64,000 nucleotides of DNA, from positions 1,327,540 through 1,391,539 of the forward strand of contig JABBOT010000002.1 in the NCBI GenBank assembly GCA_016165875.1. The letters are read 5' to 3'. Of this stretch, positions 51,601-61,500 are shown one piece after another. The notes beneath the pieces are model-generated. The model searched no databases and was not told the origin of the DNA. It worked only from the letters and a program-made list of their open reading frames with translations. The position numbers were made by a program, and so were the translations under genes. This DNA is from Acanthopleura granulata. Its lineage: Eukaryota > Mollusca > Polyplacophora > Chitonida > Chitonidae. Every line of letters starts with the position of its first letter. The first letter of the stretch is position 1.

Positions 51601-54600
51601 TGTGGTACCACATGGCAGAGGGGTTCAAGCCTGGGCTTGGAAAGTGAATTATTAGATTCCCCAGCCTTGTTCTTGCATACTTGGTAACTAAAAACAGTCT
51701 AACATTCGTTGTAGATGACATGTTTTCCACCATAATGTTGTATATATTTGTACATGACTTGTGGGAAAGTTTAGCAGTTTTATCACCACTCCTCTTTGCC
51801 CTGCCCATAAAATAGACTGCCACAGCATACTCGCAAGTGAAAAGTTCTTGTGGATGACAATAAACAACAATCAAATGGATAAATAAATAAATAAGTAAAT
51901 GTGACATATACAGCATATGTGTAATGATGTTGCCTTGGTCCCAGCTCACACTGGTTTCTGGCCATCATCTGCTTTCCTGGTCTGATATCTGTGAGGTCAA
52001 GGTCCCAGAAGCAGCTGTCAATCACCACTACCTCCTCACCATCAGCCGAGGATACCCCTTCTTCAGAGGTATGACACGCGGCAGTGGCCTGTTCTGTTTA
52101 CTGACCACTCCCCTTGTTACCAGGATAATATTACTGTAAATGAACGAACATTCAGTCCCAAAAAGACCATTTTTAGACGCAAATAAAGGTAGTGAAATAT
52201 TATTTTGGGTATTGAAACTTACATTTTTCCAGTGGGATATCATCTTATCTTCCAAACCCTTGAAAACCTTTCTAAGATCAATAGATCTCTCAGTATCACG
52301 CAAATTGTACAAATTGGTCATGTACGAAATTTTGGGTCATTTCAAACATACCCATACAATAATTTCTCTGTTTGATTTTCTGCCAAATTTTGAACTCCTT
52401 AAATCACACAAAATTGACATATTCAAACTCAGGACAAATCGTTGGGACAACAGGTTCAACTGTTTCCTATGAGATTTCCATTACAAAAGATCACCAGTGG
52501 TTTTATATCCTTGAGTTGCCCATCATGCATGTAATGGCCATCTCTTGAAAAGGGAATCTGGGAACCTTTACCTGTATACATGAATAATTAAGCAACCTAA
52601 ACAAAGCAAACTCAACCTAATATTAAGAACTGTGCTGTTGTCTGAAGACAAATCCCCCACTGTGTAATATAAGTGCTTGTATTAGCCTCTGGTAGCCGGA
52701 GACATTTATAATATAAGAACGGACATAGTTTTATGCTAGATGTTACCATAATTGCAAGCCAAAGAATTATCTCTAAGCTGAAGCTTAAGGCTTCCCCAAA
52801 TGATTGCAAACTATTTCTTGAGTAATAGAAAGTATAAGTTTAGGCTTTGGAGTGTAAATGCTGTGGAAACCTGAAATCACCTTTTCTCTATTTGTGATTT
52901 TATCCCAGATGTGATCTTCTCATGTGATTTTGTCCAAGATGTGATCTTCTCATTATCTGATTTTGTCCTAGGTGTGATCTTCTCATTGTGTGATTTTGTC
53001 CAAGATCTGATCTTCACATTGTGATTTTGGCCAAGATGTGATCTCATTGGTGATTTTTTCTTGTTACCCCAGCCTATGGAGACAAGTGATGACGGCAGTG
53101 AGAGCACCTCAACAGACCCAACAGATCATTTCACCTCTTCTCATGCACAGTAAGTCATCATACATAACTCAGCCTGATTGTGTTTGTTCTCTGGTTACAC
53201 AGTAGATCTAGCTAGTTGGGTCAGTTGCACTCTGATGTGGAACAATTTGCACCATACTGTTAATTAGCAGCCCTAACTAGCTTGATTAGACGAATGTCCC
53301 ATATTTTATTGAATCTTAAAGGTATGTTTAATCTGTTGGTTGACTGTGAGAACAAGAGAGCTTACATTTGAGCTAAAGCATATTTCAGAACCTAAAAAAC
53401 AGTTGTGAAGTAGTGATGATTATGTTTTCCTATAATATCTTCTTTTTTAGACAAAGGCTTAGGAGAGTTCTTAACCAATTCTATAATACTTGTCCTGTCT
53501 GAAAATCTGGCTTAGAGTGTTGTAACTGCAATGATTTCTTGCTGTTTCAGACCCTGTATTTTGGTGTTTGACTCGCTGGCTGGACCAGCCAGGACAACTG
53601 TGGTTAAAACACTCAGAGAGTAAGTTTGGCAACATGTAGGAGTTACGTTATTTATTTATTTAATTGTTTGGTGTTTCATGCCGCACTCAAGATTATTTCA
53701 GTTATATGCTGGCATCCGACATGATGGTGGGAGGAGACAGGCCTGTAGGACACACGTGGGGTGTACTTGATGTTATAATTTGGCTCTAGATTAATGCTTT
53801 TCTAGAGCAAACCAGTTCAAAGATGAATTGATCTCAGGACCCTGTTGGAGCAAATGAAAGCCTGGGTGTTTGCAAAGTACTAAAATTTGCCTTTGAAATT
53901 TGTACACTTTTAGTAGAGCAAAGAAAATTTATTTATTTTTAGTGGTTTATTGTTGCGTACTGTAAAATTACGAACTGATTGTGTGAGATTGCAGTACGTC
54001 ACAAGAATAATATCACAGGAATTGGAAAGGGATCCTACAAATGAAATGGGAACTCAGTCTTTGTAGCAGTCATTGCTCATTAAGTTGTAACTCATCCCAG
54101 CAGAGTCTAAAAAAGAATGAAAGAATGAAGGTGGGTTATTGATCAACTAACAGAATAGGATAACATTCTGTCAAGTAAGAGACCTGCTAGATTTTCATGA
54201 CACTAGTCGTCATAATATGACCAGTACTTGTGTTTTTGTTTTTTTTTTCTCAGATACCTAAGCGTGGAATGGAATACAAAGAAACAGACCTCACGGATCT
54301 TTGATAGGGACACTGTACGAGGGGGCTATCCAAAAGTACCTCAACAAAATAATTTCAGTGACTGTGGTGTTTATGTTCTCCACTTTGTGGAAAGTTTCTT
54401 CAAGGTATGTACATACATTGTGTGAAAAATGTTGAGTGGTGCGTAGATCTTATTGTTTCACTGTTTATGCAGAAAGTGCAAAGTTGTATCTTTTATATGA
54501 GTTCAGAGAGTTCTCTTCCAGCCTGTGAATGGAAAATTTTGCGTAGCTGAGACAGCAAATATGTGGTGCGTCTTTGCAATACTAATTATTTATACATATG

Positions 54601-55508
54601 TAGATCGAAGAAGTAACATTCCAGATTATATCCTGGACATGCCTTTCCCTGTATCGCGTGAGCCAGAAAAACAATCACCCACTGTCATAAAATAATTATT
54701 CAAAATGTCTTAAATGTAAGATTTGTATATTTAACACATATTATTTAATGAGCATTAGACACCTTTCATGTTAATTTTAGCATCTTAGGTGAAATAGTAC
54801 TTGAACAGCAACAAATTTATGCATAGCTACCTGGGGACTGCAGATTCCAAGTTTTGTGAAAAGACAAGAAGGTTCATTGAATGAAAATGAATAAAGCAGA
54901 ATTGAAACCGAGACAGCTCAGTATCAAGGCCAATGGAGAGCAGTTAAAAGTAAGCATATAACGATTCTGAATACCGGTGCTCGACAGCAATGTATTGAGA
55001 TACTGTACGTTTCAACTGCCTGTAGCCATTTCAGGTAAGAATACAGTGTTGAAAGGTTTCCCTTTGGGCGATTGCTCATAGCCATTGAAATAAAGAATGC
55101 ATTGTTGATTAGTTTCATGCAGTGTTACATTAAGCTCATGTGTTAAGAGAATGGGGAATTTATCACCAGGTTGTTTTCATCATTATGCAAAAACTACTTC
55201 TGAGATACAAAAATTGAGTTCAGCCTGTTGATTTCCAGGTATGTCAGTACTTTCTTTTTATCCCAAGTCTTCAGCGTTCCTGTTAAAGATTTGCTATATG
55301 TGAGCATGATCAGTATTTCATCCTTCAGTGTATTAGGTGTAATGATTTATAGTTTACTTTTCAGAAACCTATCACAGACTTCAGCATTCCAATCAAGGGT
55401 TTACAGGAGTGGTTTTCTGAGGAGGAGGTGTCACGGAAACGGGAAGAGTTGAGGAGCCTGATTCTGTCTTTACATCAGAAGAGCAAGAGACAGTCTTTAA
55501 CATCATGA
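33678..55508 (+). CDS. SENP6/7-like: SENP6/SENP7-type SUMO-specific protease
   Basis: Exons: 33678-33718, 34605-34750, 35509-35656, 35929-36037, 36685-36997, 38194-38344, 40112-40265, 41715-42057, 43905-44245, 45481-45664, 46692-46871, 47861-48170, 48936-49052, 49762-49887, 50454-50546, 51945-52068, 53073-53149, 53551-53619, 54254-54404, 55365-55508. All phases agree and the sum is 1107 codons. Family members remove SUMO, with SENP6 and SENP7 preferring poly-SUMO chains in the nucleus. The catalytic domain (about 807-1095) shows [28 protein letters not shown], His921 in HWFLA, Asp993 in LVFDSL, Gln1040 and Cys1046 in [16 protein letters not shown] pre-catalytic region (about 605-700) matches vertebrate SENP6/7. 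The first two exons and the donor of the third rest on phase and splice sites rather than homology, so the start is less certain than the rest. SENP6 and SENP7 are not separable by eye. Confidence 0.93.
37259..37402 (+). repeat. SINE family A, 3' part, SENP intron 5
   Basis: GGTTTCCTCCCACCATAATT, GTCGTATAAGTGAAATATTC and ACACCAATCAAATAAATAAA; the tRNA-like head is missing. Confidence 0.8.
37446..37910. mobile_element. Palindromic MITE-like element, family 2, copy 3, SENP intron 5
   Basis: Long terminal inverted repeats: GAAGTTATGATGAGTGAAAA with GACCAGTAAAA at the left is matched at the right by TTTTAATGGTCTTCTCACTC then ATCATAACTTC. Inner arms GGTGGGTTTTATGAACCATA and TATGGTCCATAAAACCCACC also pair. 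The centre holds a 32-bp tandem repeat. Confidence 0.75.
37564..37691 (+). repeat. 32-bp tandem repeat, 4 copies
   Basis: Four in-register copies of CTTGAGAAGTGTACTCCTGT plus AATGTTTGCCTG with one or two substitutions, inside the MITE-like element. Confidence 0.9.
38357..38527 (+). repeat. SINE family A, internally shortened, SENP intron 6
   Basis: GCATAATGACCCAGGTGCCT and a B-box GAGTCAAGTCCAGCTC, then a jump to TATCATATAAGTGAAATATT and the AAATAAATAAATAAAC tail. The central TTTCCTCCCACC block is deleted. Confidence 0.8.
38636..39068 (-). repeat. SINE family A, minus copy split by a second SINE
   Basis: The 3' end (38636-38701, inverted tail TTTATTTATATATTTGATTG) and the body (38956-39068, CAGAATTATGGTGACAGGAA onward) belong to one minus-oriented copy, separated by the plus-oriented copy at 38702-38953. 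Confidence 0.7.
38702..38953 (+). repeat. SINE family A nested in an older SINE
   Basis: Head GGTTAGCGAACCAGCGTGAC, core TTTCCTCCCACCATAAAGCT, and tail CACCAATCAAACAAATAAAT. It is flanked by GATGGTGGC (38693-38701) and GACAGTGGC (38956-38964), a likely diverged target duplication. Confidence 0.75.
39387..39607. mobile_element. TIR element (MITE-like), family 1, copy 2, SENP intron 6
   Basis: Starts TACTGTAAATGACCTAAAAT and ends CATCATTTGGGGTA, its inverse. The interior CTTCCAAACAG, ATCAACAGAATTCTCAG and AAGCAACTTGGTCA is shared with the other copies. Confidence 0.7.
40266..40775 (+). repeat. About 60-bp minisatellite at the start of SENP intron 7
   Basis: About eight diverged units of GTATAGTCAGTGTGATACTC, TGTAATCA(A/G)TGTGATACTG and TATAGTCCTTGGGGGTAAA. 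The first unit begins at the exon 7 donor itself (GAG|GTTTGTATAGCTCAGTG). Confidence 0.75.
41095..41205 (+). repeat. Diverged SINE-tail fragment, SENP intron 7
   Basis: TTCATAAGAGTGAAATATTC then TTGAATACAGTGTTAAGC resembles the family A tail without the core. Confidence 0.4.
41715..42057 (+). other. SENP exon 8: zinc ribbon and AT-hook-like patch
   Basis: Residues 355-468. [17 protein letters not shown] gives cysteines 364, 367, 377 and 380, a CxxC-9-CxxC ribbon likely to bind zinc. Near the exon end RGRPAKRR (454-461) has the RGRP core of an AT-hook within a basic patch that could also be a nuclear localisation signal. The functions are inferred from motif only. The exon is bounded by TTGACAG and CCAG|GTAAGG. 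Confidence 0.75.
43523..43762 (+). repeat. SINE family A, near full length, SENP intron 8
   Basis: Head GGTTGAGAGGGCTAGCGCAC, GCATAATGACCCAGGTGCCT, core GGTTTCCTCCCACCATAATG and tail TTAAATAAATGAATAAATAA are all present. Confidence 0.85.
43905..44245 (+). other. SENP exon 9: SUMO-interaction motif and acidic linker
   Basis: The exon opens with [12 protein letters not shown] (residues 470-481), a hydrophobic core followed by SSDEED, the usual layout of a SUMO-interaction motif. The rest is a disordered, Ser/Glu/Asn-rich linker ending in [21 protein letters not shown]. It suits binding of SUMO chains ahead of the protease domain. Confidence 0.75.
44543..44805 (+). repeat. SINE family A, SENP intron 9
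   Basis: AGCAATGACCCAGAAGCCTT, GGTTTCCTCCCACCATAATG and GACACCAGTGAAATAAATGA. It contains a short insertion (CCCATGGTATAC) before the tail. Confidence 0.8.
45276..45421. mobile_element. TIR element (MITE-like), family 1, short copy, SENP intron 9
   Basis: The left end TACCCTAAATGACCTAAAAG pairs with the right end CTTTAGGTCGTTTACAGAA. The element is 146 bp long, about 70 bp shorter than other copies, by loss of the interior. Confidence 0.7.
45705..46000. mobile_element. Palindromic MITE-like element, family 2, copy 4 (partial), SENP intron 10
   Basis: GACTGTTTGGACCACATTAA and GCACAGTGACGTCACTGATT on the left are mirrored by GTGAAGTCACTGTGTG and CAGTTCAATATGG on the right, closest to copy 1 at 786. 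Confidence 0.5.
46432..46691 (+). pseudogene. Two decayed upstream copies of SENP exon 11
   Basis: The acceptor and first third of exon 11 (starting 46692) occur twice more, at 46470 and 46583. Copy 1 keeps the acceptor TTTGCTAG and an open frame ([19 protein letters not shown] against [19 protein letters not shown]). Copy 2 has CG in place of the acceptor AG and frame damage. Offsets are 113 and 109 bp. A shorter match, GTTGTTAGGTCAGAAG at about 46431, may be a fourth remnant. Confidence 0.85.
47392..47653 (+). repeat. SINE family A, near full length, SENP intron 11
   Basis: GGATTAGTGTGCTAGTGCAG, GCCTCTCATCAGTGCGATCA, TACGTGGGAAGGTCTGCCAG, TTTCCTCCCACCATTAATG and AATCAAATGAATAAATAAAT. Confidence 0.85.
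48491..48835 (+). repeat. tRNA-derived SINE (second family), SENP intron 12
   Basis: Head GACTGCCTCGGAGGCCTGGT then GGTTAGGGCATCCACCTC matches the head at 692. The body has GTCAGCCCGGTGTCATTATA and GTGCCTTCAGCATGATG and ends with TACGATGTAAAACCCAAACA. Confidence 0.7.
51700..51898 (+). repeat. Diverged SINE, SENP intron 15
   Basis: TTTTCCACCATAATGTTG at the left and GTGAAAAGTTCTTGTGGATG, ACAACAATCAAATGGATAAA at the right resemble a decayed family A copy with an unrelated middle. Confidence 0.5.
52132..52348. mobile_element. TIR element (MITE-like), family 1, SENP intron 16
   Basis: Starts TACTGTAAATGAACGAACAT and ends GAAATTTTGGGTCATTTCAA. The interior CTTCCAAACCCTTGAAAACC, TTCTAAGATCAATAG and TCAGTATCACGCAAAT matches the copies at 18456 and 39387. 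Confidence 0.7.
52893..53062 (+). repeat. About 33-bp minisatellite abutting the exon 17 acceptor
   Basis: About five units of TGTGATTTTGTCCAAGATGT plus GATCTTCTCAT. The array ends about 10 bp before exon 17 (53073) and supplies most of the acceptor's pyrimidine tract. Confidence 0.8.
53649..53765 (-). repeat. SINE family A 3' part, minus, SENP intron 18
   Basis: Inverted tail TTATTTATTTATTTAATTGT, GGTGTTTCATGCCGCACTCA and a CATGATGGTGGGAGGAGACA core, then truncation. Confidence 0.75.
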
Positions 55509-55960
55509 CACAGGCCATCCAAAGTGCTACAGGAGCAGATTGTGTGAGACTGTAGTAGAAAGACAGGTAACATTTATAATGGTTGTATCGTCCTTTGGAA
55601 GGTGTATTATTCTGCCATCATGATACAGGGCCTAAGTCCTACAGGAGCAGACTTTGTGATACTCTAGGACAAGGACTGACAGCATTCATGATACAGGCCC
55701 TGTGTCCTAAATGAAAGAACTGATACTACAGTACAAGGACTGACAGCAATTGTGATGGGTGTACAGTCCAGTATAAACTGGAGGTATGTCATATTGTCGT
55801 CATGATGCAGGCCCTGAGTCCTACAGGAGCAAACTGTGTGATACTGTAGTACAAGGGCGGACAACATTTGTGATGGTTGTACAGTCCAGCAAAAACAGGG
55901 GGTGTGGCATTCTGCCTTCATGACACTTGAACTGGGTCCTACAGGAGCAGACGGTGTACT
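55504..55960 (+). repeat. About 115-bp tandem array in the SENP 3' UTR
   Basis: The block CATGA(C/T)ACAGG...GTCCTACAGGAGCAGA...GTGATACTGTAG...ATGGTTGTACAGTCC recurs from 55504, 55619, 55687, 55801 and 55919 (intervals 115, 68, 114 and 118). The first unit overlaps the stop codon TGA (55506-55508). Confidence 0.8.
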
Positions 55961-57480
55961 ACATGAGCTTACTCTGAAACTCAAAGGGATGTGGAAACTC
56001 AAAAGGATGTGGAAACTCAAAAGGATGTTTCAACACCTTGGAAAGACTGAACACATGTAAAGCCATGGAGGGATGCATTGTGTGCTACATGTAGTCCTGA
56101 ACTTGGACAAACAATATTTGTATGTGTGACTGGTGCCAGATGTTAAAACACAAGAGTGAGCCACAGTATTCACACTCTGATTTCCTGACAGTGACAATTC
56201 TTGAACTCATCAGAAGTGAGCTGTGTCAGATACTCAAATGTGGGACAGTCAGTATTTATGTATACATCAAGGGGGATAGTGGAGGGTTTATATTCTTCTG
56301 TTGGGTGTGACAAAGGCTTTAAGGAAGCCGTCCTCAATGGGGTCAGGATAATGTAGTATAGCGCTTGGACGAACAGAATTTGTGAACCAGAGACCAGTTG
56401 TTCTGAAAGGGATTTAGAATCTATTCTAATTGTGTGACAGCAGAGGTTGGATTTCCTGAGTTAACTGTTGCAGCCTTGGTCAAACTTGAATAAGACCTGC
56501 CTTTATCTGTCTCTCACACCTGCCAGTAAATGACATTTCTGTATCCCCTTAGACAACACTTAAATCTGAACACCATTCTTATTCCAGAACTAAACTAACT
56601 GGACATCAAGTAAGTTTAAAACAGACCTAGCACAGACCTTGAGGAACAATGCTGTGTATCAAAAATGAAATTCTGTTTCCAAATCGCATTATTTTTTGTA
56701 GGTTGTTGAATTTGTTTTATTTCTGTTTTGTGTGTTATAAATTTATAAAGTTTATCAAATCCGAAAAGTGAAATTTAGTTCAGTATTGATACATGTATTT
56801 ACGTGAAACAAAATCTGATTTGTCAGCACTTTGTTGAGGTATGGAGGGTCGATGTTGCCTAAATACAAAACATCCATATTTCAAAGTCTTCCAGTCTGAG
56901 GCTACTTTCACGAAAAAATTCAAGTCCTGTTTCTTGTAATATTTTTATTACATGTCAACATGATTTACGAGAAAAGTTACAAAAATCGGTTCACTCAGTT
57001 TCATGAAAGTTGGCCCAGGACTTCTGAAATGCACATACAGTATTACCGGAATAATGGTTATGCTTTAAGCTATTTTTGTTTATGGTGTCTCATATTTATT
57101 GTTATTTGAACAATGTTTCACTTGTCATCCCATCTCTGCAGCTGTACGATTTTTCAGGGTCTTCAAATTATCATGCCTTCATCTGCACTTGGGTGAAAAT
57201 ATTAAGATATGGGACAGCTAGCCTTTGGTCATCTCCACACCCTGTGGGATAAAAAAAAAATCACTGGTAAATTAAATGCTGACTTTACTGTAGCTGTCTT
57301 AAGCCCTCTGTACAGAATTGCATGTGCAACATTCGCCAAAATTTCAGATTGCTGTGTTTGGCAGTTTGACCTACACAGCAGCAAAGGTCATATGTTATTT
57401 TACCATTTTCTGTGGTCAGCGATCATATCTTTACAACATGTAATTTATATGACCCCTCTGAAAATGTTCCTTCTTCATTA
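55961..57480 (+). other. Probable 3' UTR and flank of the SENP gene
   Basis: No further coding exon is seen. No canonical AATAAA occurs soon after the stop; an ATTAAA at about 57266 is the first plausible weak signal. The end of the transcript is not fixed. Confidence 0.35.
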
Positions 57481-57499
57481 CTCCTCAGCCAATTTTGGC

Positions 57500-60390
57500 C
57501 AAGGGTTGTTGTCATTGCGGGTGGCGTCCAACCGTCCGTTTGTCCATATTCCTCATAAACACTTCATCTGTAGAACAGTTTATCCAATATTCACCTAACT
57601 TACACCACACTTAACACATTGGCATGAGGAAGAACCCCATTGATTTTCTGCGACCTTGACATTTTTTCTTCCACGTCACTAGGGCTATTTAAGTTAAATT
57701 TTATACAAGGCTTGTAAACACTCTATCTCCAGAATGGTTTAACCCAAGTTCACCAATCGTACGCCACACTTACTCTATCCTATGATGATTTACGACCGAA
57801 GAAAGTCTGATGACTTATTCGACTGCCAGCTGGCTTCAAACGAGCAGGCCATATGCCTCCTACAGGCATCCCTCTCCTCGGTAATAACCTATAAAAACAT
57901 TTGCTATGGCATGGTATTTTCGGAAGTCGGCTGATTGCTTGAAGATTCATAGTCATGTACGCCTGTAATTCAATGTGCTTGATCAGAAAATTCCGTTTCG
58001 GGATAACTGTGGGTTCTGAAAAGAGCCATTAGGTAGTGGTCGTTGTTCTTGTTCATTTACTGTCGATTCTGTGACTGGACCACAGCTTGTTCTCTTCGAG
58101 CACTGTTAATTATGGAGTCTGGATTCTCTGTATAAAGCCTGTTGCCGGAGAAGATATACTCAAACGGAATTTCCACCCCTACCCCCCTTTACAATATCTT
58201 ATTTTCTTTTCTTTGATGAAGTGAGTTTACATTCAGTAGTCAGCCCTTTCAAAATATCGATTATGGTGGCAAGAGAAATGCGGTCGTAAGATATGCTGCG
58301 AACGGCCTGCTGCTGAATATTTGCTGGTCGCAGCCGTCTCTAGAAAAAAAAAGGATTAAAGTGATAGTTTTGTTCTTTTCTTCCAAAATTTCATTCGTGG
58401 CTGAGAATGGCTTGAAAACTGATAAAATGGCCGCCAGAGTCGTTCACCTACGGTGGCTTTTTCCAGAACATACATGCGTTAACAGACAGTTCGCTGCGCA
58501 GATTTCTGAACCAGTGATTTAAATGGTGAAGACACAGGATGCTGAAAAATGGGGACTTCCGTCTGTTAAGTATGAAGTGGATGAGGATAGTTTCAGAAAA
58601 AGCATGAATATATTCAACAGATAGAGTAGGTCGATAAAATAAATCTCGAATTTGATGGAATTGCTCTCAATGAGGCCCATGCTCCTGTCATGCAATCTTG
58701 CCTGTATTCAAAATTGACAAAAACGAAAGATTTGTATGCCCTTGTGTGCTGTATGATGAAGATTGAAGTGGAAACTACAATGAAAACCTCATAGTTTTCA
58801 AGATGTTTTCGATATTAGAACGCTCTTACATTTCAGGGCCAACAGTACGTTACTAGACTTCTCAAAATGGCTGCCAGTGGTGAGCCGTTTGAAGTTTTCA
58901 CAACCAATCTGACCACAATTCTTCCAGTTAATTAGTTTCATCAGTAACAAAGAAAAGGAAGATGGGATTTGAGATTCAACCAGAAAATTACATAGAAAAT
59001 TACACAAAAAAGTGAGTTGATGTGCCGCTTCGTGTTCGGAGATCTGCAGCGATTTTTTTTCAGTAGGAGTGATGGACTAGGGGTAGCGATAATGTCAGAA
59101 TTTTAAAATACAACACCCAGAGTCCATGGAATATCTGTGCACGCGGAATCGAACGACAGCAGATGCTTTATGGACACGTTTAATAGTGTAAGTGTGCCTT
59201 CCTGCGTCTGTTATTGACAAGAAATAAATTCTCTGAAAATGCCGTCTTGATGCGATTTCCCGACAGCATTTTTTTTTTGTTTTTTGTTTTTGTTTTGTTT
59301 TGTATTTTTTTGTCCCCCATCAAGTGAGCCAGCGCGTACTTTCACTAACTTATCTGCGATTAGGGTACCGGTAGATGAAACAGTTACCAAACCATGCAAT
59401 CAGCTGTTTAAACACGGCAGTGTACTTGATGACATTGTGAAAACGAAGAAAACATAACGTTATGACCAAGTTCAACTGACGAGCAAGTTATTTCTCGGTC
59501 ATGCCACCGGGTAACAAGGAAAGTAGATAGTTGTTTGAAACAACCACAACGTGACGATACCAAGTCAGTGTAACAGTACTCCCGTATATATTTCAAAAGT
59601 CCGCATGTCAGAAAGTAATGTAGAATGCCTCTATAATTAGTCTCTAGTGTGGAATTCTGTCGGCTTAATTATGCCGTCTCTTTGATCCGTCACCAGCGGA
59701 GGATCCCAGAATTGTCTGCCGCCAGCCGGCGAGTCATGTGACCATTAATATGTTGGTCCTCGGTCGTAAATAATAATATACGATACACATTGGCAAGAGG
59801 AAGAACCCTATTGTTTTTCAGCGAGCTTGACTTTTCCTTCAAGGTTAAATTCTTGCAAACGTTCTGTCTGTGGAACGGTTTAGCCCAAGTTCAGCAAACG
59901 CACACGACACTTACAAATTTGTGTGAGGGCGTACCGGATTGATTTTCATGGACCTTGACCTTTTTCTTCAAGGTCATTGGGGTCATTTGAGTTAAATTTT
60001 AAACAAGGCTTATAAACGTTCTATCTCTAGAACGGTCTAGCCCAGGTTCATCATACTTACACTACCCTCACACATAGGCGTGAGGAAGAACCCTATTGAT
60101 TTTCAGCAACCTTGACCTTTATCTTCAAGGTCATTGTTCACGTTTAAGTTAAATTTTATAAAAGGCTTATAAACACTATATCATTACAAGGGTTTGGTAC
60201 AAGTTCACCAAACTTACACCATAATGGCACTTTGGCATGAGGAAGAACCCTGCTGATTTTCAGTGACCTTGACCTTTTGAGGTAATTGAGATCATTTAAG
60301 TTTAAATTCTACGAAAAGGTTTGTAAACACACTATCTCTTGAACAGTTTGTCCCAAGTTCACCAAATTTACACAACAACTACAGAATGTT
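57500..60390 (+). repeat. About 145-bp repeat with GACCTTGACCTT / AAGGTCA blocks
   Basis: Units read TTTAAGTTAAATTTTA, AAGGCTTATAAACACTCTAT, CCCAAGTTCACCAAACTTAC, GGCATGAGGAAGAACCCTAT, TGATTTTCAG, GACCTTGACCTTTTTCTTCA and AGGTCATTGGGGTCATTT. One or two units are at about 57560-57780 and four consecutive units at about 59790-60390. The stretch between holds other DNA, including the 58850 element. Confidence 0.7.
58850..59140 (+). repeat. Dispersed repeat, half of a TIR element
   Basis: AAAATGGCTGCCAGTGGTGA, GAGATTCAACCAGAAAA, CTGCAGCGATTTTTTT and AATGTCAGAATTTTAAAATA recur in inverted order at 62798-63100. Confidence 0.6.
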
Positions 60391-61308
60391 ATGAATGGCT
60401 GGTATTATAAATAATATCCGTTGGAATTTGTATCTATTGGTTACATTGTATATGTGCTTAAGGCCGAGGGGTTTTAAGTGCATTGCACGTTCATTTTGTT
60501 CTTGTAAAGGTTTAGTTTCTATAAGAAGACTGACACTACATGCACATCAAGAATTTTTCTTTAGTTTTGGATTTGCATGGATCACCAGAACATTTTTTTT
60601 TTGGCTTGAACCAAAAAACTCTTCATTTGTCTCTCTCTCACCAACAAGTATGCCTGTTTAAATGGGTTAAGTAAGTGTCAGAAATATCAGTCGCTTGTTT
60701 AATATTATCGTTATAAATACATGTATCCTGATCTGTACATAGCAGGTTGGAATTTGAAGAAACTTGCTCATGTGCAAAGGCACACCACGACATCTGATGT
60801 ACATTGTAATAAATACAAATTTCATATTTCCAAAAGGAAAAAAAAGAAAAAAGTCTGCATTTAAGTCAATACATGACCAGGGTTTATTCTGAACCCTTGC
60901 TGTCGTGTGATTCTTCGTCTTGTACACTGCTCAGCATTACTTTCGTAAGTTGTGTGCATTTTGGGTTTTTCTCTTTTATCTACTGGAAATACTATATATT
61001 TCAGTAAAGCAGAATGGTTAGCTGTTTATGGATCCTCAACCTCTGTTAGCTAACATAGTTGATGGCCATGCCTAATGATTTTTAAATGTGTAGAAATTCG
61101 TTTTAGTCGCTGAACTTGTCTAAATTTGCTAATTTAACTAATGTATGAGGAATTGGTACTTCTGTCATATTATGTACAATTTGTTTATTAAACATTTCAT
61201 ATCTGAGGATGCTTCAGACTCGGCCAACCAGATAAAATTGCTGTGTTTACCCATTGTTTGAACTTTCTTGATCTCATTGTGGCATTTGTATGGAGTTGAA
61301 AGCTAGAT

Positions 61309-61500
61309 GGGGTCCTCTGTGGCCAATGGATTAGTATGCTACATGTAGCAGAGCACAATGACCCAGGAGCCTCTCACCAATACAGTTACTGTGGGTTTAA
61401 GTCCAGCTCATACTGGTTTCCTCTCCACCTGAACGTGGGCAGTGAAATATTTTTGAGTACAGCTGCGAGCATAAAACTCGAAACAAGTAAATAAGTAAAT
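61309..61500 (+). repeat. SINE family A with internal deletion
   Basis: Head GTCCTCTGTGGCCAATGGAT, CACAATGACCCAGGAGCCTC and B-box GGGTTTAAGTCCAGCTC are intact. CACCTGAACGTGGG is then joined directly to CAGTGAAATATTTTTGAGTA, skipping the core. Confidence 0.8.

Noticed and set aside
53073..53107. Minus ORF with repeated TKSHNEKIT
   Set aside because: It is the antisense translation of the 33-bp minisatellite next to SENP exon 17.
57209..57598. 129-codon plus ORF
   Set aside because: No splice context or recognisable domain, and its 3' part runs into the dispersed 145-bp repeat.
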